A stretch of 64,000 nucleotides of DNA from Takakia lepidozioides (GCA_030704615.1 CM060732.1:46047053-46111052), one strand, 5' to 3'; counted from the first letter of the stretch, positions 34,511 through 46,714 are shown. Notes: generated by a model from the letters alone, not told the origin. Program-made: numbers and translations.

Positions 34511-36781
34511 TCACCAGTAATCCCCACAAGAGCAAACCCCATCTTGGAAGTGGTGGTAGCGGTTGCCATCCCGTACAACTACTGCTCGCCCAACAATCTT
34601 TGAGATGAACTTGGTGGCGGTGTGGCAATCCCCACACACCCGAAGGTTTTTAATTATGTGGATAGGAGTCCCCGAGGGCGTGCTGATGAGCCCAAAAGCA
34701 ATGGCCAGCTTCTCACTGTGGTAACAAAGAGAGAATTCCTTTTGCTCCTCCTCAACATCATGCAGCACAAATCTTGTGTCAGGAACATACCCGGCCTCCT
34801 TCATCTGCCCAGACAATCTCCCCAGTTCAGCATGGATTTTGTCAATTTGGGGATGCACTTTGTCTTCTACAGCAAAAGTATGCACCTGGTTGCCCACATC
34901 AATGCAGCTGAGGCCAGGCACCTTTCTGACACCCCTGTCCTCCATCATTTTTCTCACTGTTGCTCGATCATCCCACCTGCCAGCCGCAGCATAGATGTTT
35001 GATAGCAATACATAAGTTCCAGCATTCTCTGGCTCCAACATGAGGAGGCACTTTGCCGCACGTTCTGCTACCTCAACATCCCCATGAATTCTGCAGGCGC
35101 CAAGCAAGGCCCCCCACACCGAAGCGCCTGGCTCGATTGGCATTTTGTTGATGAGGTCCTCTGCCTGAACCAATCGCCCTGCACGACCAAGAAGGTCCAC
35201 CATGCAGCTAAAATGCTGCAATGTAGGAACGGCGCCATACTCTTGACCCATGGATTCAAAGTAGTGACTGCCTTCATCTACCAGGCCCCCTCGGCTACAT
35301 GCAGAGAGAAGAGATATAAAGGTGATGCCATCAGGCTTCAAGCCTTCTTGTATCATTTCTTCAAATAGTTGGAGGGTCTCCCTACTACCACCATGCTGAG
35401 CATATCCTGCAATCATGGCACTCCATGAGACCACATTTCTTTTACCCATCTTGTCAAAAACATGACGTGCATCCTTTACGTTCCCACACTTAGCATACAT
35501 GTCGACGATCGCATTCTCCAGAATGATATCGGTTGCAATTCCATTTTTGCTGATGTAAGCATGCACCTGCTTGCCCTTTTCCAGGGCTCCCAAGCTGGCA
35601 CACGCATTGAGAACACAAATGAATGTGACATTGTCAGGTGGCACATCTTCCTGTATCATTTGCTCATAGATCTTGAAAGCTTCCTTACCATACCCATTGT
35701 GAGCATAGCCTGCAATCATGGCATTCCATGAGACCACATTTCGTTTAGACATATTGTCGAACACTTGACGTGCGTCCTTTACGCTCCCACACTTGGCATA
35801 CATGTGAGTAAGGGCCGTCTCCAGAATCATATGTGGCAGGAAGCCAGCTTTGGAAATGTCATCATGGACCTCCACGCCCTTATCCAGGGCTCCTAGGCTG
35901 GCACATGCATTGAGAATGCAAATGAATGTGACCCTGGTGGGTGTTGCTGATTTTTGTTGCATTTGTGTGTACATCTCGAAAGCCTCCCTTGGACACCCAT
36001 GCTGAGCATATCCTGCGATCATGGCATTCCATGAAACCACATCTCGTTTTGCCATTCCATCGAACACTTGACGCGCATCCTTCATGCTCCCAGATTTGGC
36101 ATACATATCGGCGAGGGCTGTCTCCAGAATAATGTGTGGTGCAACACCTGTTCTAATGACAGCAGCATGGACCTCTTTGCCCTTTTCCAGGGCTCCTACG
36201 CTGGCACATGCATTGAGAATGCAAACAAATGTGACAGTGTTAGGCATCACCCCTTCCCTTTGCATCTGCTCATAAAGCTTAAAGGCCTCCCTGACACAGC
36301 CATGATTCCCATATCCTGCAATCATTATATTCCATGTGAATGAATCTCGTTCAGGCATGTTGTCAAACACTTGACGTGCATCTACCAGGCTCCCGCATTT
36401 GGCATACATGTTGACAAGGGTATTAAGTAGAAAAAGTTTTGGTTTGAATCCACTTTCAACAATGTGGGCATGGACCTGCTTTCCCTCTGCTAGGCCTTGG
36501 ATTTTGATGCACTCTTGCAAGAGACAGACATAACTATAGGAGTCTGCCAAAAGGGCTTGTCGGTTCAAAATGTGCAAGGCTTCTTTCAGTCGTCCTTCCT
36601 TGCAGAGTGCCCTTAAATCCCCAGAATTGCCAAGAGGGTTTCTGTTGATTCCCTCTCTTGGTCCTCTCTCACAAACAGTGGTGATGGTGGAGGCATTACC
36701 CCTGCCACTAGTCTGATCTCCGATGGACGTGTGTGCATGATTCGACACTGCCATCCTGCATAACTGAAAACTCTTACTCAT
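34511..36781 (-). CDS. DYW-class PPR protein, organelle RNA editing factor
   Basis: Intronless frame of 756 aa from ATG at 36781. The frame stays open up to 36991, but the paralogue at 30.97 kb starts at the matching MSFQLCRM position, so I prefer MSKSFQLCRM here. A long PLS-type PPR tract (about residues 75-560) repeats TLVNMYAKCGSL, NAMIAGYAQHG and NACASLGALEKGK. It is followed by E1/E2 (GALLGACRIHG, YVLLSNIYAAAGRWDD), a PG box (PGLSCIDV) and a DYW deaminase. The deaminase has the zinc/catalytic HSEKLA (HxE), CGDCH and the terminal CSCGDYW just before TGA. In this family the PPR tract reads RNA about one base per motif and the domain deaminates C to U in chloroplast or mitochondrial transcripts. 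No key residue is missing. The RNA target and organelle cannot be told. Confidence 0.93.
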   Translation of the reverse strand: MSKSFQLCRMAVSNHAHTSIGDQTSGRGNASTITTVCERGPREGINRNPLGNSGDLRALCKEGRLKEALHILNRQALLADSYSYVCLLQECIKIQGLAEGKQVHAHIVESGFKPKLFLLNTLVNMYAKCGSLVDARQVFDNMPERDSFTWNIMIAGYGNHGCVREAFKLYEQMQREGVMPNTVTFVCILNACASVGALEKGKEVHAAVIRTGVAPHIILETALADMYAKSGSMKDARQVFDGMAKRDVVSWNAMIAGYAQHGCPREAFEMYTQMQQKSATPTRVTFICILNACASLGALDKGVEVHDDISKAGFLPHMILETALTHMYAKCGSVKDARQVFDNMSKRNVVSWNAMIAGYAHNGYGKEAFKIYEQMIQEDVPPDNVTFICVLNACASLGALEKGKQVHAYISKNGIATDIILENAIVDMYAKCGNVKDARHVFDKMGKRNVVSWSAMIAGYAQHGGSRETLQLFEEMIQEGLKPDGITFISLLSACSRGGLVDEGSHYFESMGQEYGAVPTLQHFSCMVDLLGRAGRLVQAEDLINKMPIEPGASVWGALLGACRIHGDVEVAERAAKCLLMLEPENAGTYVLLSNIYAAAGRWDDRATVRKMMEDRGVRKVPGLSCIDVGNQVHTFAVEDKVHPQIDKIHAELGRLSGQMKEAGYVPDTRFVLHDVEEEQKEFSLCYHSEKLAIAFGLISTPSGTPIHIIKNLRVCGDCHTATKFISKIVGRAVVVRDGNRYHHFQDGVCSCGDYW

Positions 36782-39700
36782 ATGCTGAAACTCAACTAAT
36801 AACTGTGGTAGCCTACTTTGAAAGAAGAATGTACCAACCCTTTGTTTTGGATGCCTGAAAGCATCAGCAACACAATACCCCCTACATTCTCGACCTGCAG
36901 TTCCATACTGTATAGAACCATCACCAAAATGTCCTTGAACTCGTATCATGGAACCTGGCTCTGCTTTCACCCAAGGAGGGTTGACCAACAAGGACCTCTT
37001 CTGTGTGCTTATGTGTGAAGTCTGGGGATCTTGGACTTATCTGTGGAAACTGCAAGTAGGCACTAACTTCAACTTGCAGCTTCACATACCCGGAAGCAAC
37101 TCGAGATACAATACAGTCCAGAAAACATGACCATGCGAGCTTGGCTTCAGTCACAAGTCCTCCTTCCGCGCCCTGAATAAGGATAGGTCACCTCATCAAA
37201 CCTGCTGTCAAGGCTTTGTGAAGGATATGAGAAGAACTGCTGGCAGAGCTTTTCTATGGTCATGATTGCTTGTCCCAAATCCAATAACTGCAACTTTTAC
37301 AGCTTCCTGATGTCTCTTGCCCTGTTGAGGAGGCCGAGTGCTTAGACATCTTCAGCGGAGAGAGAGGGAAAATTATTTGTTTTAAATCTCACATTGACAT
37401 TTCTCAATGTAAGCCAAGTCGTGTATATTACAACCTCTGTGTAACAGCCCTGCAACGAACGGAAAGAGGAGGATTATAACATAGGGTTGCAGCACATATG
37501 ATGGAGCTGACGGAATGAGGACAATCCTCTGCAGCCCTTATATAACCGTATAACCATAAAGTGCAATTCTTCGAAGTTGGAATGGGTCAAGCTGGATCGC
37601 TCCGCGAGGCACAATTTAGAAAACCCAAAGAAACCACCCAAAGAGCTAAATATCGATACCTTTCTACAGTTTCCCTGCAGGCTGGGAGCACCAACCCTTG
37701 CAGGGATCTGGCCCCCGGAATTTCCAAAAGGGATGCAAATTTTAACTCCAGTCTCTCCAAATTAACCTCCTGCATGATGTGAGGCCTCCCGCTTCTTCAC
37801 CGCAAAGAAGACGACATGGACTTGGGTGTTGTCCCCACCTGCTCGCTCATCAGAAGAGCGTCGGAGCACGCTGCCTTTCCTGTGCCCGTGGTGGGTTTCC
37901 AAGTAGCAACGGTGCATCCTCTTCGTCCCCTTATCTTGTCCACTCCAGACTGTATAATTTGTGGCACGGATTCTCCCGCAGAGCCTCTCTCGCATCTTCA
38001 GAGTCTCTGTAGAAGGTGATGCTCTCTCTCTCCCTACAGAGAATCACGATAGCAAGAGATGCACAGAGCTTGGATCTCTCTTCAAGCGCATATAAAATGA
38101 ATCGGCCCTACCCGGCCAGTTCACTCGTCGCTACCTGGCGCATTCTGATTGGGCTTGAATTATCCCATATTGATTGCCCATATTCAGAACCCTGTAGGTG
38201 ATTAAATGTACCTGGGTAGTTGCATAGTGTGCGGGTGCATAATCGGCCATCCCAGCAGATTCGGCATGCTAAATCGGTCCGGCTGAAGTCTATTAGATCG
38301 TATACGTCCATTAAGTTCTTATGTTATTGATATTGTCTTCCCTAGGAAATATGGCCCGGTTCTTTACGTTTGTAAACAGGCGGCTAGTCGCGTAATGGCT
38401 CTCCCTAATTACAAAACTCAAAGGCTAGTAGCGCAGGCACTCCCGTCTGTTTTGGGCACTTCCGAGTCCACCATATCTCGTGTCTGAATTATGATTGCTT
38501 TAAAGCAAGCATTAATGTTGTTGCCTTCCAAGTCTATCATATCGGAATGCTTGCTTTCCACATTACATCGTTTTGGCCACTTGCAAGTTATGCATTTATC
38601 AGGTTCGCTCTTCCGCAAGCATTTCACCCACTTTGCATCCACGGTAATAGGGCCCATGTTCTCCCACGGTTATAGGCTCTGCTTCTCATTTCTGCTCACG
38701 ATTTAAATTCTGCTAACGCTTAATCAAATCTGCTCACGCTTTGTGTACAAAACGTGAGCCTGCTTACATGAGCGACTCACGGCGTAGCTTCTCTCTTATG
38801 TTTGTAACACATCTGTCACCATTTTAAAGTGTATGGCTGGAAGGGATGAAGATGACATTGAAGGGCTCATTTCTTCGTTAGTCTTCAAGTATGTGGAAAA
38901 AAAAATTATAGTTTCCAATGCACACAAACTGAGCTGAGTGGAGATCAGCTCGATGAGTTGTTTGTATACAGGGAGTTAGGCATTGATAGTACAATACAGC
39001 TAAACAATAGAGTTGTACAATGTGTTGTATTTGGGTATAAGGGCCACAACAATAAATTGAGCAATCAGAGTTTGGCTAGAGAAAGCACCTCTGAAACTGT
39101 GGGTGAGATACTTCAGTGGTTGAAAGCTTGGTCAGGGACACAGCCAAAGAATGCTTCTGGGACCAAAGCATCAAGTCACGAGGCTGTGTTGTACTGAAGT
39201 AGAGGAGGGGAAGCTGCACAGGTGCGTGTAATTAGGCGCCAATACTAGTCTCACACCACACGAGACAATCACAAACAGGGTTTCATTAGCTGGTAGAAGG
39301 AGATGCAGTACTTTGCAAAGAGGATAGAGAGAGAGAAAGAAGACTCTGGCCGAGGCCGGCGTAACTAAAAGCCACTTTGCCTTACGGCTACTGCCCCCTT
39401 TCGACGGTGGGCCCTATACAACGAGGATACTTGCAACTGTAACGGAGCATTTTCCAACTGCAAGGCAGCCAATGCAAATTAACGTGGAAGTGGACATAAT
39501 TATCTTTGGTTTAAAACAAACATAATTCAGAGCAAGCCAACGCAAAACTTGAAGCAAGCACAATCCAGACCACATAAACGCAGAACTTGCAAGTGATCAA
39601 AACATTGTAATCTATAAAGCAAGCTTAATTCTCAGAAGACATATGATGATGGACTTGGAAGGAATGCAATTTCCTCAAAACCCAAAGTTAACTTAGATCT
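36782..39700. other. PPR leader, intergenic sequence and possible transposon end
   Basis: 36782-37350 is the leader of the DYW gene and resembles the leader of its truncated paralogue. At 38639-38655 and 38663-38678 two CCACGGTTATAGG-type motifs occur, followed by repeated GCTCACG/CGTGAGC motifs to 38790. The same combination is at 57783-57880. A 79-codon frame at 38958-39197 (+) has no recognisable domain. Confidence 0.35.
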
Positions 39701-39723
39701 GTAGACATGAAATAGAGCACATG

Positions 39724-40620
39724 TTAGGACTGTGGGACATTAAGTATACTATCCCACTGCCTTGAAAACGGTACATGAACGGATTCATAGATTGATTGAG
39801 TTGTCCTGCTACAAAAGTGTAACCACCTCATTGTAACCCATAGTGCACTGGTGGATGTACTTATCACGTTTTGGATCACAAAATATCTTTCGGAGCAAGA
39901 TATAATACAATGTTTGCACAGGACATATTTTCCTCTCTTTCCGAGACAGCCCAAAAGTATGGAGACAAAATCGGGGCACGTGCAATTGGGGAAGTTTCCC
40001 ACTGTGGTTTCGTGAGTCCAGTTGTGACGAACAGACGTACACCCGTCCATAGCCTGGAGGAGGGACATCAGTGATATGTGTAATGCGAGCTTGAAGTGTT
40101 CGAGCATATTCCACCTTGCACTCATGTTCTGCACCTGGTTCAACACATCGCATCTACTTTCCATTTCTTCTGGTTGGCCAGTCATTACCTCCCAAAGAAG
40201 GTGCACGTGCTGTGGACGGGAATGGCACGGAAGGTCCAGGTGTAAGCACAACCGGACAGCGTTCAAGGCGAAAACCAGCGTCCTCCAACATGTCGACCTC
40301 ATGTGCTATAGGATAGGTTTTAATCTTCACTGGTCACACGTCAAGTGGTGGAGGCTTTGCAAGACATGATTCGCGGACTGTCCCCTTCACACAACGTTCG
40401 ATGTCGTCAGCACAAAACCAAAATTTGAACCCTTCACTCCCGCAATTGATATGATTTGAACAACCCAGAGAATGTTGGTGCAGGATTTTCCGCATTTCCT
40501 CTAGCAATTTTGGAGGTGCACTTCAGAAAGCTAGTGGTCTTAATGGCCACACATGCCACTCTTGATCCAGGGGGAGTTCGCTCTATGTGCCACACTGCAT
40601 CGCCACAGTCCGTTTTCTGC
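39724..40620 (-). pseudogene. SWIM zinc-finger protein relic
   Basis: One - strand frame encodes FPNCTCPDFVSILLG, then GKRGKYVLCKHC, the CxC...CxH pattern of a SWIM zinc finger. The continuation LLRKIFCDPKRDKYIHQCTM lies in a neighbouring frame, so a frameshift separates them. Upstream at about 40320-40160 another frame reads YPIAHEVDMLEDAGFRLERC, and at 40620-40434 a further one has PGSRVACVAIKTTSF. SWIM domains occur at the end of Mutator-type transposases and in FAR1-like proteins. The piece does not match the SWIM at 62.9 kb closely. It is broken, and introns cannot be excluded. Confidence 0.5.
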
Positions 40621-40689
40621 ACAGCAGTTATAATTGTCCCCTGCCCTTGTACTGAAGTCGTTCCAAAACACCGTATTGGCTAAAAGTGT

Positions 40690-42500
40690 ACTTTGAAAAT
40701 GTCATTTTTTTCCCAATTCCCCTAGAGGTTTTAATCAGATACAATGTATAATTAACATTGGTGAAATTGTGCACCACCCTATGTACATGTACATATAACT
40801 TTCATATAATCATAGATATTACAAAAACATGTTTATTTTGATGAGGCAACTATAGCTTATGATAATACTTAATCCCAAAAATTTAATGCCTTATGGTGTA
40901 AACGTTAATATCTTTGTGATGCCACTATATGCTTTGAACCCGCAACCATATGTGAGAGGATATGCACTTTTGGTGTTGGATTATATACTGATTATTTAAT
41001 AAATAAAATCTATTTAAATATTGATAGTTTTATTGTGGTACTATACCAACCTGTTTCGAAACTTCTAATTCGAATGAAAGATTCATTTTGTTCATGATCA
41101 TCATTATTGATTAATTGTGATTAGCATCCATGAAATACAATCATCCATCAAGTTATCCATCAAGTTATCCATCAAATTATCCATGTTTTATTGAAGCACA
41201 CCACAAATGCTCTGCTGTCAGCTCGTTTTTTTCCACATGACATTGTGTTTCTCCACATACGTTTAGTGTCCTCCTTCATCATGTCTCCATTGTCATTTAC
41301 ACTGGGAAGTGGTGTGAAGTATCGCAGACCGTCCAGAGGCCCATCCTTCACCTATTTTTGAGGAGGCCATGTGTTGTTCCTGCCCCTCCACCTCTGTCCT
41401 TTGCCCTCTCACATGCAACTGAATTCTGTAGTTCCAAGTGGTGTGCGCCACTGCACACCGTTTCTGACCCCGCTTCTCACAATACTCACCAAAATGTGGC
41501 TGTCATGTTGATAGACTCGACTGTTTAAAGCAGTTTGTCTTGTCCGGGTGCATCCACTAACGACTCCCACCGGGATTAAGGAGTTTGTCATCACTCATGG
41601 GTGAAGTTCATTGATGAGAGGACAGATCCTCCAGTGGACAACATGCACCACAACTACGTTGACTCCAACATATGAAATACGAGAAGGGGGAATGGGGTTC
41701 CAACTTGGAGAGGGGCCAGGGAGAGGAGCCCGGCTTTCATTCAAACCATTGTAGAGTGTTGCTCCTACACTAACGCCCGAGTTGTGGATTTGTCAATGGG
41801 CACAGGTTCTGCTCCTCATCCCTTACTCTTGTCCACTTTCTATGTGCATGCCCTTTCAATACATTCCACACTATCAACACACTCTTTGATATTTGGAAAT
41901 ATGATGATTTCCCTTGCAGGTGCTTCGTACCATGTATGTAAGGCCAGTGCAAGACACCTCTTCGGATTTGAAGGCGATGTGGATATTTACAAGATGTCCT
42001 TGTAGGTTTGGGTGGGATTTCCTCAACACCCCTTCCGAAGGAGGTGCCTCAGATTATTGATACCGGCGACAGGGTCGGACAAGGACCTTCATGATGATTT
42101 TACCTGTGAGTAAGTTCAGATTGTTCAATGCTTCCATTCCATTTCGGTGGCGACAATTTTGCAGGGTCGACTTGAACCACTAGGAGGGCAACATCACCAT
42201 TTTCGAGGAAAAGATTACCATTTAGTGCATATGCCTGTGGCGAAGATGGTGATTTTGCCTCATTGTGGTCTAAGTCCACCGTGCAAATGAAGGCAAATCG
42301 GGCTTACGAGTTCATAATCTTAGGAGAACATCGAAAGACATATATGTGACTTCGTGATAACACTTCTTCATGTTGCAGCCAAAACTTTCTTTGTAGGGTG
42401 AAGTTAGAACACAAAGAGAGCAAAATCACATCTGTGGCACAGGCACATGCAGTGACTATGCATGCATGTGTCTGTCTCGAAAATTGTGAATTTCCCTTGC
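40690..42500. other. No gene recognised; 12-bp tandem repeat at 41145
   Basis: A 12-bp unit ATCCATCAAGTT is repeated about 3.5 times at 41143-41184. The remaining sequence gives no supported frame. It may be internal sequence of an element whose promoter lies at 42.7 kb. Confidence 0.35.
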
Positions 42501-42549
42501 TTGGATTTCAAGGTTCACATCCTCTTCATTGTCACGGACATAGCCCAGA

Positions 42550-42680
42550 GGAACTTACCAAATACCAGAAGTTACCAAGTTACCATGTTACCCAAAATTA
42601 CCATGATTTACCGTAATTTACCATTTGTTACCAAGTTATCGAGAGTTTACCAAATTACCAAGAATAACTTGGGAAACTGC
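42550..42680. repeat. Irregular TTACCA repeat tract
   Basis: TTACCA or TTACC occurs about ten times over this stretch at spacings of 8-20 bp, directly upstream of the heat-shock-like promoter segment. Confidence 0.6.
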
Positions 42681-42700
42681 TCATGAAGCTTTCTTTGGAG

Positions 42701-42873
42701 GAAACTTCTCCATCAAGATACCGCATTTGTTCAAGGAAACTTCTCCATCCAGAAACCTTTATTTAACCTTGGAAACTTCTCCATCAAGAAACCTCCATTG
42801 GGGAAGCCTCTTAGGGAACTTCCTAGTAGTCAGTATATATAGGAGGCGAGACTGGACACTCTTCAGTCTCGCC
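42701..42873 (+). promoter_or_regulatory. Heat-shock-element-like repeats, TATA box and start-proximal hairpin
   Basis: GAAACTTC, which fits the heat-shock-factor core GAAnnTTC, occurs at 42701-42708, 42736-42743 and 42772-42779, each inside a ~36-bp repeat (GGAAACTTCTCCATC). A TATATATAGG box follows at 42834-42843. About 20-30 bp downstream, GGCGAGACTG (42845-42854) and CAGTCTCGCC (42864-42873) form a perfect 10-bp stem with a 9-nt loop. Downstream, CTAGT-TTCCAGTA-type short repeats run to about 42980. The layout looks like an LTR U3/R region. No gag or pol was found beside it, so a solo LTR or a captured promoter is likely. Confidence 0.5.
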
Positions 42874-44034
42874 AACACAAGTTCAAGCTACTCTTGTTTC
42901 CAGTCCCAGTTTTCTAGTCCAGCTTCCAGTACTCTAGTCTAGTTTCCAGTATTCTAGTATCCAAGTCAAGTTCCAGTGTCTTGTACTCTTGTTCATTGTT
43001 ATAAAGATCATCTTGATTCATGTTTATCCATCATGCATTCGGCCACGCCGACCTTGACTTCTTGTCTTGTCTTGTACCTCTAGTCTGATCTCTTGTTTGT
43101 GTTCAGTCATGTTCTCGTCCTTGACATTCATTATGTATCACCCTCATTTCACACATACAAAGCCACATTCACAATTTCCATACGTGTTCTTATTGTCTCC
43201 CTAAAAAAATTTGAGAACGCAATATTGAACACTCGTACAACTAACCACTGTGAAAAATATCTCCACCTCGTTATTTTTGCCACATGAGCTATATGTGGCC
43301 GGCAGTCTACCCATGCAGGTTTCTTGTAGCTATTGATCCACAGGGAATCATAGGTAATCTTGTGCTTGAAATCTGGCCATCTTGGATGAATCTGGACCCA
43401 CACTCTCTTTGCTCCTTCAGCTACACATGCCTCTGCACAAATCATGCATTCATCCTTGCCTCGCTGCCAGTAGCTGACAATGACAGCCTCGATTTATTCT
43501 AGGAAACATCCAATTCAGCTTCTCACACTAGTTCCTATGCTGAATGCGTCTGCTAGTCTACGAAATGTAACATGCATTCACCTTTTTGCCTTGGTTGTCC
43601 CATCATTGATTGGGGCAGAATAGTATTCATTCCACAACTTTTCCTCATCTTTGTTACTTGTTTTTTGATATTTTCCTGTTGTCACATTGGTAGTATCATG
43701 TTAAAGTCACTCCAAACTAGTTTCACTCAACCAGCTAACTTGCAGAATTCAACATGGAAATTTAGGGCCGATTCTGATTAGAGGGAAAAACAAGGTGAAA
43801 TGTGTTGAATAAGATGCCTTCATTAGCAGTGTCTGATTTTATAAATTGTGTCGCTGCTGCCAGTTGACCATCTGCAGGTTTGTTGTAGCTATAGAGTCAA
43901 TCTGGAGCTTGAAGCCCGGCCCTCTTGGGTGAATCTGCACCCACACTCTATCCACCAACTCCGTCTGGGATAAGTTATAGATTGGGCCGAATGGTGGTTG
44001 GGCTCCTTCTTGTAACTCAATTGCACAGTCACAG

Positions 44035-44450
44035 AATGCCTCAACGATCTTTGATCATGTGGAATATAATGTTGGCAGGATTTACCAAACATGGGTGTGG
44101 TAGGAATGCTTTGGTGACCTATGAGCAAATGTTGTGCAAAGGGGTGAAGCCCAACCACATCACACTTCCGCATGTTTGCAATGCATGTGCAAGCCTGGGA
44201 CCTCTGGAAAAGGTGAAAGAGGTCCATGGTGACATCATCAAAGCTAGAATTGTACCAGACGTCATCCTGAACACTCCCCTGGTCGACGTCTATGCCAAAT
44301 GTGGGTGCATTAAGGATGCGAAGGGAGTTTTCAACACTATGGCTGAACCAAATGTGGTGTCATGGAACGCGATGCTTGCAGGGTATGCACAGCAGGGACA
44401 TGGTATGCTGACTTTGGAGACCTATGATCAAATGATGGGGGAAGGGGGGG
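44035..44450 (+). pseudogene. PPR gene fragment
   Basis: The frame encodes WNIMLAGFTKHGCGRNALV, then NACASLGPLEKVKEVHGDII, LVDVYAKCGCIKDAKGVF and SWNAMLAGYAQQGHG, four or so PPR motifs without a proper start or a C-terminal E/DYW part. It is flanked on both sides by leader modules. It lacks a stop within the repeat tract, unlike its relatives, but is clearly partial. Confidence 0.8.
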
Positions 44451-45838
44451 CACCTTCTTCAATAGCACAACGGCTACAAGTGGGTAGATGGTCAACTGGA
44501 AACAACAATGGCAGCAGCACAATTGATAGAACAAGGCCCACTACTAATGAAGGTACCTTCTTCAACATATTTCACCTTGTTTTCCCCTGCTGTCAGAGTC
44601 GTCCCTAAATTTTCATGTTGAATTCTACAAGTTAGCTCGTTGGTGGATCTATTGTGGTGTTGGAGTGATTTTGACATGTTACTGCCAATGTGGTCAATAG
44701 GAAAGTATTGAAAAACAGATAATAGAGATGAGGAGAAGCTCTGGAATGAATACGGTTCCGACCCCAGTCAATGGTGGAACAATCCAGGCAAAAAGGTGAA
44801 TGACTGTTGGAAGCAGACGCAAGTCAGCATAGGAACTAGTGTGATAAGTAGGGTTGGGGTGTTTGCTGGAACAATTCTAGAGTGTTATTGTCAGCTGCTA
44901 GCATCAAGGCAAAGATGTATGCATGATTTGTTCATAGGCATGGATAGCTGACGGAGCAGGGAGCAGTGTGGGTCCAGATTCATCCAAGAGGGCCGGATTT
45001 CAAGCTCCAGATCGCCTACAATTCCCTGTGGAAGCAGCACACACCTCGCACCCACAAGAGGTCCTCTTGGGTGCATGGTTAGTCAAATCCTCCATGGGTC
45101 ATGACACAAGGTCGAGGACAATGTGGTGAGGGCACCTTCTTCTTCGACCTATTTCAGCCTATTTTTCCCTCTCATCAGACCCAGCCCTGAATTTGCATAT
45201 TGAATGCTGTAAGTTAGCTTGTTGGGTGGATGTGGGGTGGTTTGGAGTGACTTTGACAAGTTACTACTGATGTGGCAGCAGGAAAGTACCCAAAAACAGA
45301 TAACAAGATGAAGAGAAGCTTTGGGATGAACACTTTCCAACCCCAGTCAGTGGGGGGACAATGGAGACAAAAATGTGAGTGTTTGTTCGACTACAGAGAG
45401 AAGCAGTTGCAATTCAGAATTGGAACTATTGTTAAGTCCTAGGTTGGGGTATTTTTCTGGAAGAACTTCACGCCGTCACTGTCAGCTGCTAGCAGCAAGG
45501 CTAAGGGATGTATTCATGATGTGTACACGGGCAGGGATAGCTGAGGGACCAGGGATAGAGGTCCATATTCATGTTCAGGTGGCTGAGGGATCAATAGCTA
45601 AAAGAAATCAGCTAGAGTAGATGGTCAATTGTTGCAAGTGGAAACAGTAGCGGCAGCACAATTGATAGAATGAGGTGCTGCTAATGAAGGCACCTTCCTC
45701 AACACATTTCAGCCTGTTTTTCCAAATAGGGTCGGGGTGTAAGAACAAATCTAGGCTGTCATCATCAGCTGCTAGCAGCAAGACAATGATATATGCATGA
45801 TTTGTGCTGAGGCATAGATAGTTGAAGGAGCAGTAGAA

Positions 45839-46123
45839 ATGCTCCCGCACTTAACATACATGTTGACAAGGGTGTTGAGTAGAAAAAACATTTGGCATGA
45901 ATCCAGTTTGGATAATGTGAGTGTGCACCTGATTCCAGCTTCCAGACCTAGAGCCTTTGTCAGTCTGCCTGCCTCACAAAGCATCTTCACATGCCCCGTA
46001 GAAAAGGCATTGTGCCCTCTCTTGATCCTCTTTAAGAAGCTGCGGTCATGGTTAAGGACGTGCCTGATTTTATCAACGGTGCCGCTGCAGCTATTGCCTT
46101 TAGTTGACCATGTATCCATTTAG
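45839..46123 (-). pseudogene. PPR N-terminal fragment
   Basis: Reading on the - strand gives GHVKMLCEAGRLTKALGLEA, then a frameshifted CTLTLSKLDS block, then LLNTLVNMYVKCGSI. This is the N-terminal part of the same PPR subfamily. It ends where a leader module in the other orientation begins. Confidence 0.7.
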
Positions 46124-46714
46124 GTTTCTTGTAGCTATTGATCCACATGGAATCACAGGTAATCTAGAGCTTGAAGTCCGATCCTCTTGGATGAATCTGG
46201 ACCCACACTCTATCCCTTCTCCTTCAGATATCCATGCCTCCGCACAAATCATGCATTCATCTTTGTCCTTGCTGCTAGCAGCTGACAATGACAACCTAGG
46301 AAACACCCAATCACACTAGTTCCTATGCTGAATTACGTCTGCTACTCTCTGTCATCTAATAGGCATTCAACTTTTTGCCTCGGTTGTTCCACCATTCACT
46401 GGGGTCAACAAAGTATTCATTCCACACCTACTCCTCATCTCTGTTATCTGTTTTGAATACTTTCCTGCTGCCACATCGGCAGTTACTTGTCATAGTCATT
46501 CCAAACCACCACAGATCCACCCAAAACTTACAGAATTCAATATACATCTCAGGGCCGAGTCTGATGAGAGGGCAAAATAGGCTGAAATAGGTCGAAGAAG
46601 AAGGTGCCCTCACCACATTGTCCTTGATGATTCAATATGTAAATTCAGGGCCGAGTCTGATGAGAGGGAAAAACAGGCTGAAATAGGTCGAAGAAGAAGG
46701 TGCCCTCACCACAT

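Larger units (their letters stand above)
43320..46620. repeat. Repeated PPR-leader module in both orientations
   Basis: The same module, readable as CGSRFIQE, RTSSSRLP and PCGS in its sense frame, together with landmarks such as ATCATGCATTCAT, CAGCTGACAATGACA, AACTAGTTCCTATGCTGA and TCTGATGAGAGGG, appears several times. Approximate positions are 43320-43880 (sense on -), 44515-45075 (sense on +), 45120-45600 (sense on +) and 46110-46620 (sense on -), with a further piece at 49160-49335 (sense on +). In the copies at 46.1 and 49.2 kb it runs straight into the PPR N-terminus, so it is probably the 5' leader of this PPR subfamily. The scattered orientations mark repeated rearrangement. Confidence 0.65.
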
